Assembly: GCA_019090405.1 (NCBI GenBank)
Contig: JAHRVZ010000284.1
Location: forward strand, 1-12,211
Length of the DNA: 12,211 bases
Direction of reading: 5' to 3'
Source of the DNA: Paracoccaceae bacterium
GTDB lineage: Bacteria; Pseudomonadota; Alphaproteobacteria; Rhodobacterales; Rhodobacteraceae
Made by a program: the position numbers and the translations under genes. The first letter of the stretch is position 1, and the number at the start of each line of letters is the position of its first letter. This document shows positions 1 through 6,650 of this stretch, piece after piece. Under the pieces are notes generated by a model. It saw only the letters and a list, made by a program, of their open reading frames with translations. It had not been told where the DNA came from and did not search any database.

Positions 1-73
1 TTCGAACCCCGGGAACGCTCTCACGTTCAACGGTTTTCAAGACCGCCGCATTCGACCACTCTGCCACCTCCCC
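1..73 (-). tRNA. tRNA-Ser (anticodon UGA), 3' end cut by window edge
   Basis: Read on the minus strand, the gene starts GGGGAGG at base 73, followed by U8 and a D-arm of the form TGGCAGAGTGGTCGAA. The anticodon loop CTTGAAA carries TGA at 39..37, so the tRNA reads serine UCN codons. A long variable arm follows (stem GAACG/CGTTC), which is the class II mark of serine tRNAs. The sequence stops at TTCGAA of the T loop, so the 3' half of the T stem and the 3' acceptor strand lie outside the window. Leucine tRNA also has a long variable arm, but the TGA anticodon excludes it. Confidence 0.95.
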
Positions 74-83
74 GTTGCGCTGC

Positions 84-118
84 GGTGTAAGCCTAGATCA
101 GATAGCAAGCAAGCCCAA
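84..118 (-). promoter_or_regulatory. possible promoter of tRNA-Ser
   Basis: Upstream of the tRNA on the minus strand there are two overlapping sigma70-like pairs with 17-base spacers: TTGGGC (118..113) with TAGGCT (95..90), and TTGCTT (112..107) with TACACC (89..84). Either would start transcription a few bases before the tRNA. Matches to consensus are only partial, so the exact boxes are an inference. Confidence 0.3.
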
Positions 119-154
119 ATCCAGGGCTTTCTTGCCGATAGGCCGCCTGCACAC

Positions 155-183
155 TTTCCATGCTCAATTCCGCGCGCTATAGT
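155..183 (+). promoter_or_regulatory. sigma70-like promoter of the SPOR-dac-tmk-holB operon
   Basis: TTTCCA at 155-160 and TATAGT at 178-183 are separated by exactly 17 bases. The -10 box matches consensus at five of six positions and the -35 box at four of six. Transcription would begin near 190, giving a leader of about 87 bases before the ATG at 277. The promoter overlaps the far-upstream in-frame ATG at 160, which is one reason to reject that start. Confidence 0.55.
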
Positions 184-221
184 GCCGTCAATTCGCATAC
201 GCAAAAAAAATCGGCGGTGCG

Positions 222-235
222 GCCGGAGGTCCGGC
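222..235 (+). other. small GC-rich dyad in the operon leader
   Basis: GCCGG (222-226) and CCGGC (231-235) form a perfect 5-bp stem with a 4-base loop in the predicted 5' leader of the SPOR gene. It lies 29 bases before the Shine-Dalgarno sequence and follows an A-run at 203-210. It may be a simple leader hairpin. No U-tract follows it, so it is not a terminator. Confidence 0.3.
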
Positions 236-276
236 AACTGGGGCTGATAGCTCTTAAAACAGGCAAAGGGCACATC

Positions 277-1143
277 ATGATACAATCGAAATCAGCCACT
301 CGGCATCGCCTGTTTCTGGCAGGCTTGTTACTTGGGTTCACTCTGCTGGCTGCATGCGATGAATCATCGGAATTCCAGTTATTCCCACCGAAGGATGACG
401 CGGCTGAATCAGACCAACCTGTTGCAGGTCAAACAACCAAACTGGTCGAACGTGATGTCGAGTCTCCGGACGTGTTTCACGTAAGCGAGGCTGGCCTTTG
501 GGACGGGCGTCCGTCGCTGGGTGGCGTATGGGTGGCACATCCTGATGTGACTGATCCGGAACGGGTCATAATCCGCAACACCTCTAACAACAAATTTGTA
601 ATCGGCGCCCTGTTCCGTCGGGAACGGGACATTCCTGGTCCGCGTTTGCAGGCTTCTTCTGATGCCGCCGCAGCACTTGGAATGATACCCGGAGCCCCTG
701 TCCAACTGGACGTTACCGCGCTGCGTCGAGAGGCCGTAGCAGAAGAACCCGAAACCCCGGTGGAAAGCGACGAAATCGCCGATACAAACGGTGAAATTTC
801 CGAATCTGCCCTGGATCCAATTGCCGGTGCGGCCGCTGCCATTGAGTCAGCGGAACCCAGCACACCACAGCCAACAACAGCACCGGCCCCCAAGCCTGCG
901 AAATCTTCGCTTAGCAAACCTTACATCCAGATTGGGATTTTCAATGTTGAAAAGAACGCCAATCGTACGGCAGACCAAATACGCAATGCGGGAATGATCC
1001 CAACCGTGTTTGAGCAAAAAGCCAACGGCAAACCCTTTTGGCGCGTCGTGGTCGGCCCAGCCCAGTCCAAATCCGAACTGAATTCGTTGCTGAGCAAAGT
1101 CAAGAAAACCGGATTTTCCGATGCCTACCCCGTCACCAACTGA
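277..1143 (+). CDS. SPOR-domain lipoprotein with degenerate RlpA-like barrel
   Basis: A 288-residue predicted lipoprotein. Residues 11-26 are a hydrophobic signal ending in the lipobox LAAC, with the lipidated Cys at 27. Residues about 70-150 align by eye with the double-psi beta-barrel of RlpA, including AHPD, RVIIRNTSNNKFVIGAL and SDAAAALGMI, but the usual NDRGP segment reads RRERDIPGP. A Pro/Ala/Thr-rich linker (about 151-213) leads to a C-terminal SPOR domain (about 214-287) of the kind that binds denuded septal peptidoglycan. The ATG at 277 is chosen because AAAGGG (265-270) lies 6 bases upstream and because it places the signal peptide at the N terminus. It is followed after 15 bases by a D,D-carboxypeptidase, so a role in cell-wall upkeep or division is likely. 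Lytic transglycosylase activity is doubtful. Confidence 0.85.
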   Translation: MIQSKSATRHRLFLAGLLLGFTLLAACDESSEFQLFPPKDDAAESDQPVAGQTTKLVERDVESPDVFHVSEAGLWDGRPSLGGVWVAHPDVTDPERVIIRNTSNNKFVIGALFRRERDIPGPRLQASSDAAAALGMIPGAPVQLDVTALRREAVAEEPETPVESDEIADTNGEISESALDPIAGAAAAIESAEPSTPQPTTAPAPKPAKSSLSKPYIQIGIFNVEKNANRTADQIRNAGMIPTVFEQKANGKPFWRVVVGPAQSKSELNSLLSKVKKTGFSDAYPVTN

Positions 1144-1158
1144 CAGGAGAGCTAGCCA

Positions 1159-2325
1159 ATGATTATTCCCCTTCGCCTGATCGCAATTGTACTTGCGCTG
1201 TCTTTTGGTACGGTTTCAGCTCAGGCTTTTGAAACCCGGGCCAAGGCGGCTTTTGTGGTCGACTTGTCATCAGGGACCGTATTGCTAAGCAAAAACGCAG
1301 ATGACCCATTGCCACCTGCGTCGATGTCCAAACTGATGACGCTTTATGTGGCGTTTGAGGCATTGCGCGACGGGCGGCTTGATCTGAACGAAGAACTGCC
1401 AGTGTCCCAACACGCCATGAGTTACGGCGGATCGACGATGTTTCTGGACACAACAGATAAGGTTCGAGTCGAGGATTTATTGCGGGGGATCATCGTATTG
1501 TCGGGCAATGATGCCTGTGCAGTGATTGCCGAAGCCCTAAGCCCGGATGGCACCGAAGCCGGGTTTGCGCGGTTCATGACCAAGCGTGGCAAACTGTTGG
1601 GGATGACGAATTCAACCTTTGCCAACTCAAATGGCTGGCCCGCTGCGGGCCATCGCATGTCGGTTCGTGATCTGGCGTTGGTGGCCACGCGGTTGATTAC
1701 CGATTTCCCGGAATACTACCCGATGTTTTCAGAAGAAGAGTTCGCATTTGATGGCCGGGCCGAACAGAACAACCGCAACCGAAACCCACTGCTCGCTTTG
1801 GGGATTGGCGCGGATGGGTTGAAAACCGGCCATACCCAAGAGGCAGGATATGGTCTTGTTGGGTCGGCCAAACAGGGCGACCGCCGCGTCGTATTTGTGA
1901 TTTCAGGTCTGGATAGCGAACAAGCACGAGCAGAGGAGGCCGCGGCCATTGTTAACTGGTCGTTTCGCCAATTTGCCGAAAAAACCATCGCGCAAAAAGG
2001 CGAACCGATCGCACACGCCGAGGTCTGGATGGGTCGACAATCTTCGGTAGGGCTTGTCGCGGCTGAGGATCTGAAGATCTTGATGCCGGTTCTGGCCGAC
2101 AACGAGGTCGCAGCCGAGGTGGTTTATGTCGGCCCGATTGATGCACCAATCACGAAAGGCCAGCAATTGGCGGAACTGGTTGTAACCCCCGAAAACCTGC
2201 CAGAAGTACGCCTGCCTCTGGTGGCAGACCGGGATGTGCCGGTCGGAGGCTTTGTCAATCGCGTTATGATCGCCGCGACCTTTTTATACCAACAGTTTAG
2301 CGGCGCACCGGCGGGGGTAATGTGA
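1159..2325 (+). CDS. dacC: D-alanyl-D-alanine carboxypeptidase (PBP5/6 type, peptidase S11)
   Basis: This periplasmic penicillin-binding protein should remove the terminal D-alanine from peptidoglycan pentapeptides. It has 388 residues. The signal peptide ends AQA|FE at about residue 23. All three catalytic motifs are present: SMSK (55-58, nucleophile Ser55), SGN (115-117) and KTG (222-224). The last ~120 residues form a PBP5 C-terminal domain, and the tail (about 365-388) is hydrophobic and could anchor the protein at the membrane surface. AGGAGA (1145-1150) sits 8 bases before the ATG. It lies 15 bases after the SPOR lipoprotein, and its stop overlaps the tmk start by 3 bases. The class is secure. 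The symbol dacC rather than dacA is a convention, as the paralogues cannot be told apart here. Confidence 0.93.
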   Translation: MIIPLRLIAIVLALSFGTVSAQAFETRAKAAFVVDLSSGTVLLSKNADDPLPPASMSKLMTLYVAFEALRDGRLDLNEELPVSQHAMSYGGSTMFLDTTDKVRVEDLLRGIIVLSGNDACAVIAEALSPDGTEAGFARFMTKRGKLLGMTNSTFANSNGWPAAGHRMSVRDLALVATRLITDFPEYYPMFSEEEFAFDGRAEQNNRNRNPLLALGIGADGLKTGHTQEAGYGLVGSAKQGDRRVVFVISGLDSEQARAEEAAAIVNWSFRQFAEKTIAQKGEPIAHAEVWMGRQSSVGLVAAEDLKILMPVLADNEVAAEVVYVGPIDAPITKGQQLAELVVTPENLPEVRLPLVADRDVPVGGFVNRVMIAATFLYQQFSGAPAGVM

Positions 2326-2963
2326 CCGCCAGCGGCACATTCATCACATTCGAAGGCATCGACGGGTCGGGCAAATCCACACAGGCGCGCAGGCTGGCGG
2401 ATACTTTGCGGGCCGAAGGTCACGATGTTGTTTTGACCCGCGAACCAGGTGGTTCGGCAGGCGCTGAAGAAATCCGCAAACTGGTGCTTGAGGGTGATCC
2501 GGATCGCTGGTCTGCGGAAACTGAGATTTTGTTGTTTACAGCCGCAAGGCGCGACCATCTTGAACGCACGATTTTACCGGCTTTGACAAAAGGACAGGTG
2601 GTAATCTGTGACCGTTTTGCCGACAGCACCCGGATGTATCAGGGTCTTTCACGGGGTGATTTGCGCACAGTGGTTGATCAGTTGCACAGCCTGATGATCG
2701 GACGTGAACCCGACCTGACGATCCTGATTGACATGGACCCGGACACCGGTCTGAACCGCGCGTTGGCGCGTCAGGGCAGCGAAGAACGGTTCGAGGATTT
2801 TGGCCCGGAACTACAGCGACAGATGCGCGCCGGGTTTCTGGCATTGGCTGACGAATATTCTGATCGGTTCCAGATCGTCGACGGCGCGCGTGATATGGAC
2901 AGTATCGCCGCAGACGTTCATGCCATCACCCTGAAAGCACTGGCCCTGAAAGCACTGGCATGA
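2322..2963 (+). CDS. tmk: thymidylate kinase (dTMP kinase)
   Basis: Phosphorylates dTMP to dTDP using ATP, supplying dTTP for replication. The 213-residue length is normal for the family. The P-loop GIDGSGKST is at residues 12-20, the TREPGGS motif that contacts the nucleotide follows at about 40-46, and the DRF motif comes after VVIC near residue 95. The start is a GTG embedded in GTGA, overlapping the dac stop (2323-2325), with a G-run (2313-2317) as weak ribosome site. The C terminus ends LKALALKALA because of a 15-base tandem duplication (2931-2960). Its stop overlaps the holB ATG as ATGA. The coupling with holB, a replication gene, is common in alphaproteobacteria. Confidence 0.95.
   Translation: MTASGTFITFEGIDGSGKSTQARRLADTLRAEGHDVVLTREPGGSAGAEEIRKLVLEGDPDRWSAETEILLFTAARRDHLERTILPALTKGQVVICDRFADSTRMYQGLSRGDLRTVVDQLHSLMIGREPDLTILIDMDPDTGLNRALARQGSEERFEDFGPELQRQMRAGFLALADEYSDRFQIVDGARDMDSIAADVHAITLKALALKALA
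2931..2960 (+). repeat. 15-bp tandem duplication at the tmk/holB junction
   Basis: CTGAAAGCACTGGCC (2931-2945) is followed directly by CTGAAAGCACTGGCA (2946-2960), identical at 14 of 15 bases. In frame it encodes LKALA twice and forms the last ten residues of thymidylate kinase. The second copy ends at the A that begins the holB ATG, so the repeat also lies where the holB ribosome site would be. Confidence 0.9.
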
Positions 2964-4081
2964 GCGACAAAAACGACCTGCCGCCCCCCGATAAGGCGCC
3001 CGGTGCCCCGCATCCACGTGAGACGCCAGTTTTGTTTGGACAGGACACGGCACAACAACAATTTCTTGAGGCTTATGCCACAAACCGACTGCACCATGGT
3101 TGGTTGCTGACCGGCCCGCAGGGCGTTGGCAAAGCAACATTGGCCTGGCGCATTGCCCGGTTTTTGTTAGCAACACCCGCAGGTGATGATGGCGGTATGT
3201 TCGGCGCTCCGCCGCCGCCAGAAACGTTGGACATTGACCCTGACCACCCGGTTGCCCGGCGCATTCTGGCCGGGTCAGAACCGGGATTGGCCAGCATTAT
3301 CCGCAGCATCAATGAAAAGGGGCGGATGCGCGATCAGATCGTGGTTGATGATGTGCGCAAACTGAACCGTTTTTTTGGGTTATCCGCCGCAGACGGGGGC
3401 CACAGAGTGGTGATCGTGGACGCGGCGGACGAGATGAATCTCAGCGCCGCCAACGCGCTGTTGAAAATGCTCGAAGAACCACCTGCACGCACCACATTGA
3501 TTTTGGTGTCGCACCAACCCTCGCGGCTGCTTGCCACAATCCGCTCGCGCTGCCGGACGTTGCGACTGTCGCCGCTGTCCGCTGATGACATGCAATCGGC
3601 GCTGGCACAAACCGGGACACAAGCCCCCGAAGAAGGCGAACATCTGGCCGCTTTGGCCAGCGGCTCTGTTGGTGCCGCCCTGCGTTTGATCAACCTGGGT
3701 GGTCTGCAGATTTATGCCGAGCTGATTGCCATTCTTAACAGCCTGCCCCGCCTTGACCGGTCCCGCGCGCTGGCCCTTGCCGAAGCTGCCGCACAGCGTG
3801 GCGCGTCCGAGAAATTCGAGCTGTTATTGAACCTGATCGACATCGCCCTTGCACGAATGGCGCGCACTGGTGCCAGCGGACAAGCTCTGACACCCGAGGC
3901 CGCACCCGGCGAGGCCATGGCCTTTGCCCGACTGGCAAGTGATCCGCAAAAAGGCCGCGCATGGGCCGAAATCGCGGCCACAATAACCGCGCGCTCGCGT
4001 CATGGACAGGCGGTCAACCTTGACCCTGCCTCTCTTGTCCTAGATACGTTTTTCAAAATGCAGGAAACCGCCGCGGGTTGA
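2960..4081 (+). CDS. holB: DNA polymerase III subunit delta' (clamp loader)
   Basis: A 373-residue AAA+ protein of the clamp loader, which opens and loads the beta sliding clamp. Walker A GPQGVGKAT is at residues 52-60, Walker B-like VVIVDAADEM at 150-159, the LLKMLEEPP helix at 167-175, and the SRC motif at 196-198. The Walker A looks intact, unlike that of E. coli delta'. No cysteines lie between Walker A and Walker B, so the zinc module known from E. coli delta' is absent. The conserved EKGRMRDQIVVDDVRKL stretch (119-135) is typical of the alphaproteobacterial form. The ATG overlaps the tmk stop. A DnaX gamma/tau subunit is excluded by the size, the operon position and the lack of a zinc finger and C-terminal domains. 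Confidence 0.93.
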   Translation: MSDKNDLPPPDKAPGAPHPRETPVLFGQDTAQQQFLEAYATNRLHHGWLLTGPQGVGKATLAWRIARFLLATPAGDDGGMFGAPPPPETLDIDPDHPVARRILAGSEPGLASIIRSINEKGRMRDQIVVDDVRKLNRFFGLSAADGGHRVVIVDAADEMNLSAANALLKMLEEPPARTTLILVSHQPSRLLATIRSRCRTLRLSPLSADDMQSALAQTGTQAPEEGEHLAALASGSVGAALRLINLGGLQIYAELIAILNSLPRLDRSRALALAEAAAQRGASEKFELLLNLIDIALARMARTGASGQALTPEAAPGEAMAFARLASDPQKGRAWAEIAATITARSRHGQAVNLDPASLVLDTFFKMQETAAG

Positions 4082-4099
4082 CCCCGCCAGCAGGGGCAG

Positions 4100-4918
4100 A
4101 TGACAGATACACCAAATGATATCCACCCGATAACCGACAGTCACTGCCATCTGGATTTCCCCGATTTTGACGGTGAACTGGACGCTGTTATCGCGCGCGC
4201 CGCGGATGCTGGCGTAACCCGCATGGTTACGATCTGTACGCGTTTGCAGCAGGAACCACAGGTGCGTGCCATCGCCGAAGCCCATGCGCAGGTGTTTTAC
4301 GCGGCAGGCACCCACCCGATGAGCGTCGCGCAAGAGCCAATGGCAACCGTCGACGAATTGCTGGCGATGGCCAAGCACCCGAAATTCGTCGGTATCGGAG
4401 AGTCGGGGCTGGATTATCACTATACAGCCGAAAGTGCCGAGGCGCAGAAAACGTCGTTGCGCCTGCACATTGATGCGGCCCGTGAAACCGGTCTGCCGCT
4501 GATCATCCATGCCCGTGCCGCAGATGATGACATGGCGGAAATTCTGACCGAGGAATACCGCAACGGAGCCTACGACTGTGTCATGCATTGCTTTTCATCC
4601 TCTGCCGAACTGGGCCGTGCCGCTTTGGATCTTGGGTTCTATCTGTCGATGTCTGGCATTGCGGCGTTTCCCAAAAGCCAGGAACTGCGCGATATCTTCG
4701 CCGCAGCACCCGTAGACCGTATTTTGGTGGAAACCGACTCGCCTTATCTTGCGCCACCGCCCTTTCGTGGCAAACGCAATGAACCTGCATATACCGCCCA
4801 TACAGCACGCAAAGGGGCCGAAGTGTTCGCCATGGGTTATGCTGAATTTGCGGCCCAAACGCAGGCCAATTTCAACCGGCTGTTCGCCAAAGCCGCCGCG
4901 TATAAGGTAACATCCTGA
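4100..4918 (+). CDS. tatD: TatD-family metal-dependent hydrolase (DNase)
   Basis: A 272-residue TIM-barrel amidohydrolase-like protein. Metal-binding residues of the TatD/YcfH family are all visible: HCH (His15, His17), Glu101 in GIGESGLDY, His137 in IIHAR, His163 in MHCFS, and Asp213 in VETDSPYLAP. Family members act as metal-dependent 3'-5' exonucleases on DNA. The precise substrate of this paralogue (YcfH-like, next to holB) cannot be read from sequence. AGGGG (4092-4096) lies only 3 bases before the ATG, closer than usual. There is an 18-base gap after holB, and its stop overlaps the next start by one base (TGATG). Confidence 0.92.
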   Translation: MTDTPNDIHPITDSHCHLDFPDFDGELDAVIARAADAGVTRMVTICTRLQQEPQVRAIAEAHAQVFYAAGTHPMSVAQEPMATVDELLAMAKHPKFVGIGESGLDYHYTAESAEAQKTSLRLHIDAARETGLPLIIHARAADDDMAEILTEEYRNGAYDCVMHCFSSSAELGRAALDLGFYLSMSGIAAFPKSQELRDIFAAAPVDRILVETDSPYLAPPPFRGKRNEPAYTAHTARKGAEVFAMGYAEFAAQTQANFNRLFAKAAAYKVTS

Positions 4919-5715
4919 TGGCTGAAATGCGATTTACCGTTCTTGGTTGTGGGTCTTCTGGTGGTGTGCCGCGACTTGGTGGCCATTGGGGTGACTGCGA
5001 TCCGGACAATCCGAAAAACAACCGCCGCCGCTGTTCGGTTCTGGTCGAACGTGAGACCGATGAAGGCGTGACAAGCGTGCTGATCGACACCTCTCCTGAT
5101 TTGCGCAGCCAATTGCTAAGCGCGGAAACCGGTCGTTTGGATGGCGTCATCTATACGCATTTTCACGCCGATCATGTGCACGGCATTGATGATTTGCGGA
5201 TGATCGTAATAAACATGCGCGCGCGCATTCCGGTTTGGGCCGATGGCGGCACGCAAAATGCGCTTTTGTCGCGCTTTGGCTATGCCTTTGTTCAACCAGA
5301 TGAATCACCCTATCCGGCAATTCTTGATATGAAGACCATTTCAGGCGCCTTCGAAATCGACGGTCCCGGAGGAGCGATTTCGTTTCGCCCGTTTACGGTT
5401 GCGCATGGCAGTATCGACGCGCTTGGATTTCGCATTGGCAAGGTCGCCTATCTGCCTGATGTCTCAGATATTTATGACCGTTCATGGGCCGAACTGGAAG
5501 ATCTGGATTGTTGGATCGTAGACGCCTTGCGCCGCCAACCGCACCCAACCCATGCCCATCTGGAACGCACGCTGGAATGGATCAGCAAAGTCGCTCCAAA
5601 ACAGGCGGTTCTGACGAATATGCACATTGATCTGGACTATGACACAATACGCGATGAGACCCCGGAAAATGTAACCCCCGCCTTTGACGGCATGACCCTG
5701 AAGTTTCAGGTTTGA
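4918..5715 (+). CDS. MBL-fold metallohydrolase, PhnP-like
   Basis: A 265-residue metallo-beta-lactamase-fold enzyme. The metal site is complete: THFHADH (His81, His83, Asp85, His86), His164 in VAHGS, Asp182 in LPDVSD and His237 in TNMHID. The N-terminal GCGSSGGVPRL and the late PTHAHLE motif resemble PhnP, the phosphodiesterase that opens 5-phosphoribosyl 1,2-cyclic phosphate. No phn genes are nearby, however, so the substrate is open. This gene habitually follows tatD in alphaproteobacteria, which suggests a housekeeping role. It starts at the ATG sharing one base with the tatD stop, with AAGG (4904-4907) as ribosome site. Ribonuclease Z is less likely given the length and motif pattern. Confidence 0.85.
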   Translation: MAEMRFTVLGCGSSGGVPRLGGHWGDCDPDNPKNNRRRCSVLVERETDEGVTSVLIDTSPDLRSQLLSAETGRLDGVIYTHFHADHVHGIDDLRMIVINMRARIPVWADGGTQNALLSRFGYAFVQPDESPYPAILDMKTISGAFEIDGPGGAISFRPFTVAHGSIDALGFRIGKVAYLPDVSDIYDRSWAELEDLDCWIVDALRRQPHPTHAHLERTLEWISKVAPKQAVLTNMHIDLDYDTIRDETPENVTPAFDGMTLKFQV

Positions 5716-6644
5716 TCCAAACCCTTCTTGATGTGATCCTGCCGGTCTTTCTGGTGATCGGGGTCGGCTATACGCTCACGCGTTCCGGGTATTTGAACGA
5801 ATCCCATATCGACGGGATCATGAAATTCAGCCAAGGGGTCGCCATCCCCTGCCTGTTGTTTATTGCCATTTCAACCTTGGACCTGTCTGTCGGATTCAGC
5901 CCGGTGCTGATACTGACCTATTACAGCGTCGCCACCCTGTGTTTCTTTGCCGGCATGATAGGAGCACGCCTGATTTTCCGGCGCGAATGGGAAGACTGTG
6001 TCGTTATCGGCTTTTGCTGCTTGTTCTCAAATTTACTGCTGATGGGTCTGCCAATTACCGAACGGGCCTATGGGGCAGATAGCCTGATCGGCACATTCGC
6101 CATTATCTCGGTGCACTCGCCTTTTTGTTATTGTCTTGGCATCACCGTCATGGAGATCGTGCGCAATCGGGGCAAGGGTCGTATGGCATTGCTTGGTTCG
6201 ACATTGCTGTCGATGTTCAAAAACGTGCTGATCATTGCCATAGCGTTAGGCTTTATTGTCAATTTCACCGGGCTTGCAGTACCTGCGGCGTTGAACGACG
6301 CGGTGAAATTGATCGCAGGCGCGGGTCTGCCCGGCGCGCTATTTGCGCTTGGTGGCGTTTTGGTGCGTTACAAACCCGAAGGCGACTTGCGGGTGATCGC
6401 CTTTATTATGGCCATTTCACTGATGGTATTTCCGGCATTGGTCTGGGGCTTGGGCGCAAGCCTGTCATTGCCGCAGGATTTGTTCCGCTCAGCCGTAATC
6501 GGGGCGGCGATGGCGCCTGGGTTTAACGCCTATATTTTCGCCAACATTTATGGCCGGGCCAAGCGTGTGGCGGCGACGTCGGTTCTGATGGCGACCGGCC
6601 TGTCGCTGTTCACCGTCTGGTTCTGGTTGGGCGTATTGGGCTGA
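5712..6644 (+). CDS. AEC-family permease (auxin efflux carrier-like)
   Basis: A very hydrophobic 310-residue inner-membrane protein with about ten predicted transmembrane segments. It carries AEC landmarks: an N-terminal VILPVFLVIGVGY helix, the SNLLLMGLPI motif (106-115), and near the end APGFNAYIFANIYG. Bacterial members export or exchange small organic anions such as malate. The substrate here cannot be inferred. The start is TTG at 5712 within TTGA, overlapping the upstream stop (5713-5715). The next in-frame ATG would remove the first helix, so the TTG is preferred. It is the last gene of the plus-strand operon, and its stop is 6 bases from the stop of the converging glycosyltransferase. 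Confidence 0.85.
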   Translation: MIQTLLDVILPVFLVIGVGYTLTRSGYLNESHIDGIMKFSQGVAIPCLLFIAISTLDLSVGFSPVLILTYYSVATLCFFAGMIGARLIFRREWEDCVVIGFCCLFSNLLLMGLPITERAYGADSLIGTFAIISVHSPFCYCLGITVMEIVRNRGKGRMALLGSTLLSMFKNVLIIAIALGFIVNFTGLAVPAALNDAVKLIAGAGLPGALFALGGVLVRYKPEGDLRVIAFIMAISLMVFPALVWGLGASLSLPQDLFRSAVIGAAMAPGFNAYIFANIYGRAKRVAATSVLMATGLSLFTVWFWLGVLG

Positions 6645-6650
6645 TGCCGT

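Noticed and set aside
160..276. In-frame N-terminal extension of the SPOR lipoprotein starting at 160
   Set aside because: It overlaps the predicted promoter, lacks a ribosome site, and would bury the lipoprotein signal peptide 39 residues inside.
1..300. Integrated element next to the tRNA-Ser gene
   Set aside because: tRNA genes are common integration sites, but no integrase, direct repeat of the tRNA 3' end or foreign-looking gene is visible. The 3' side lies outside the window, so only this side is excluded.
477..917. 146-codon minus-strand open frame opposite the SPOR gene
   Set aside because: The Ser/Ala-rich translation is what the antisense of a Pro/Ala/Glu-rich linker gives, and there is no ribosome site.
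4918..5715. Ribonuclease Z as identity of the MBL-fold hydrolase
   Set aside because: The HxHxDH motif is shared, but the GCGSSGGVPRL start and PTHAHLE motif are PhnP-like and the protein is shorter than typical RNase Z.
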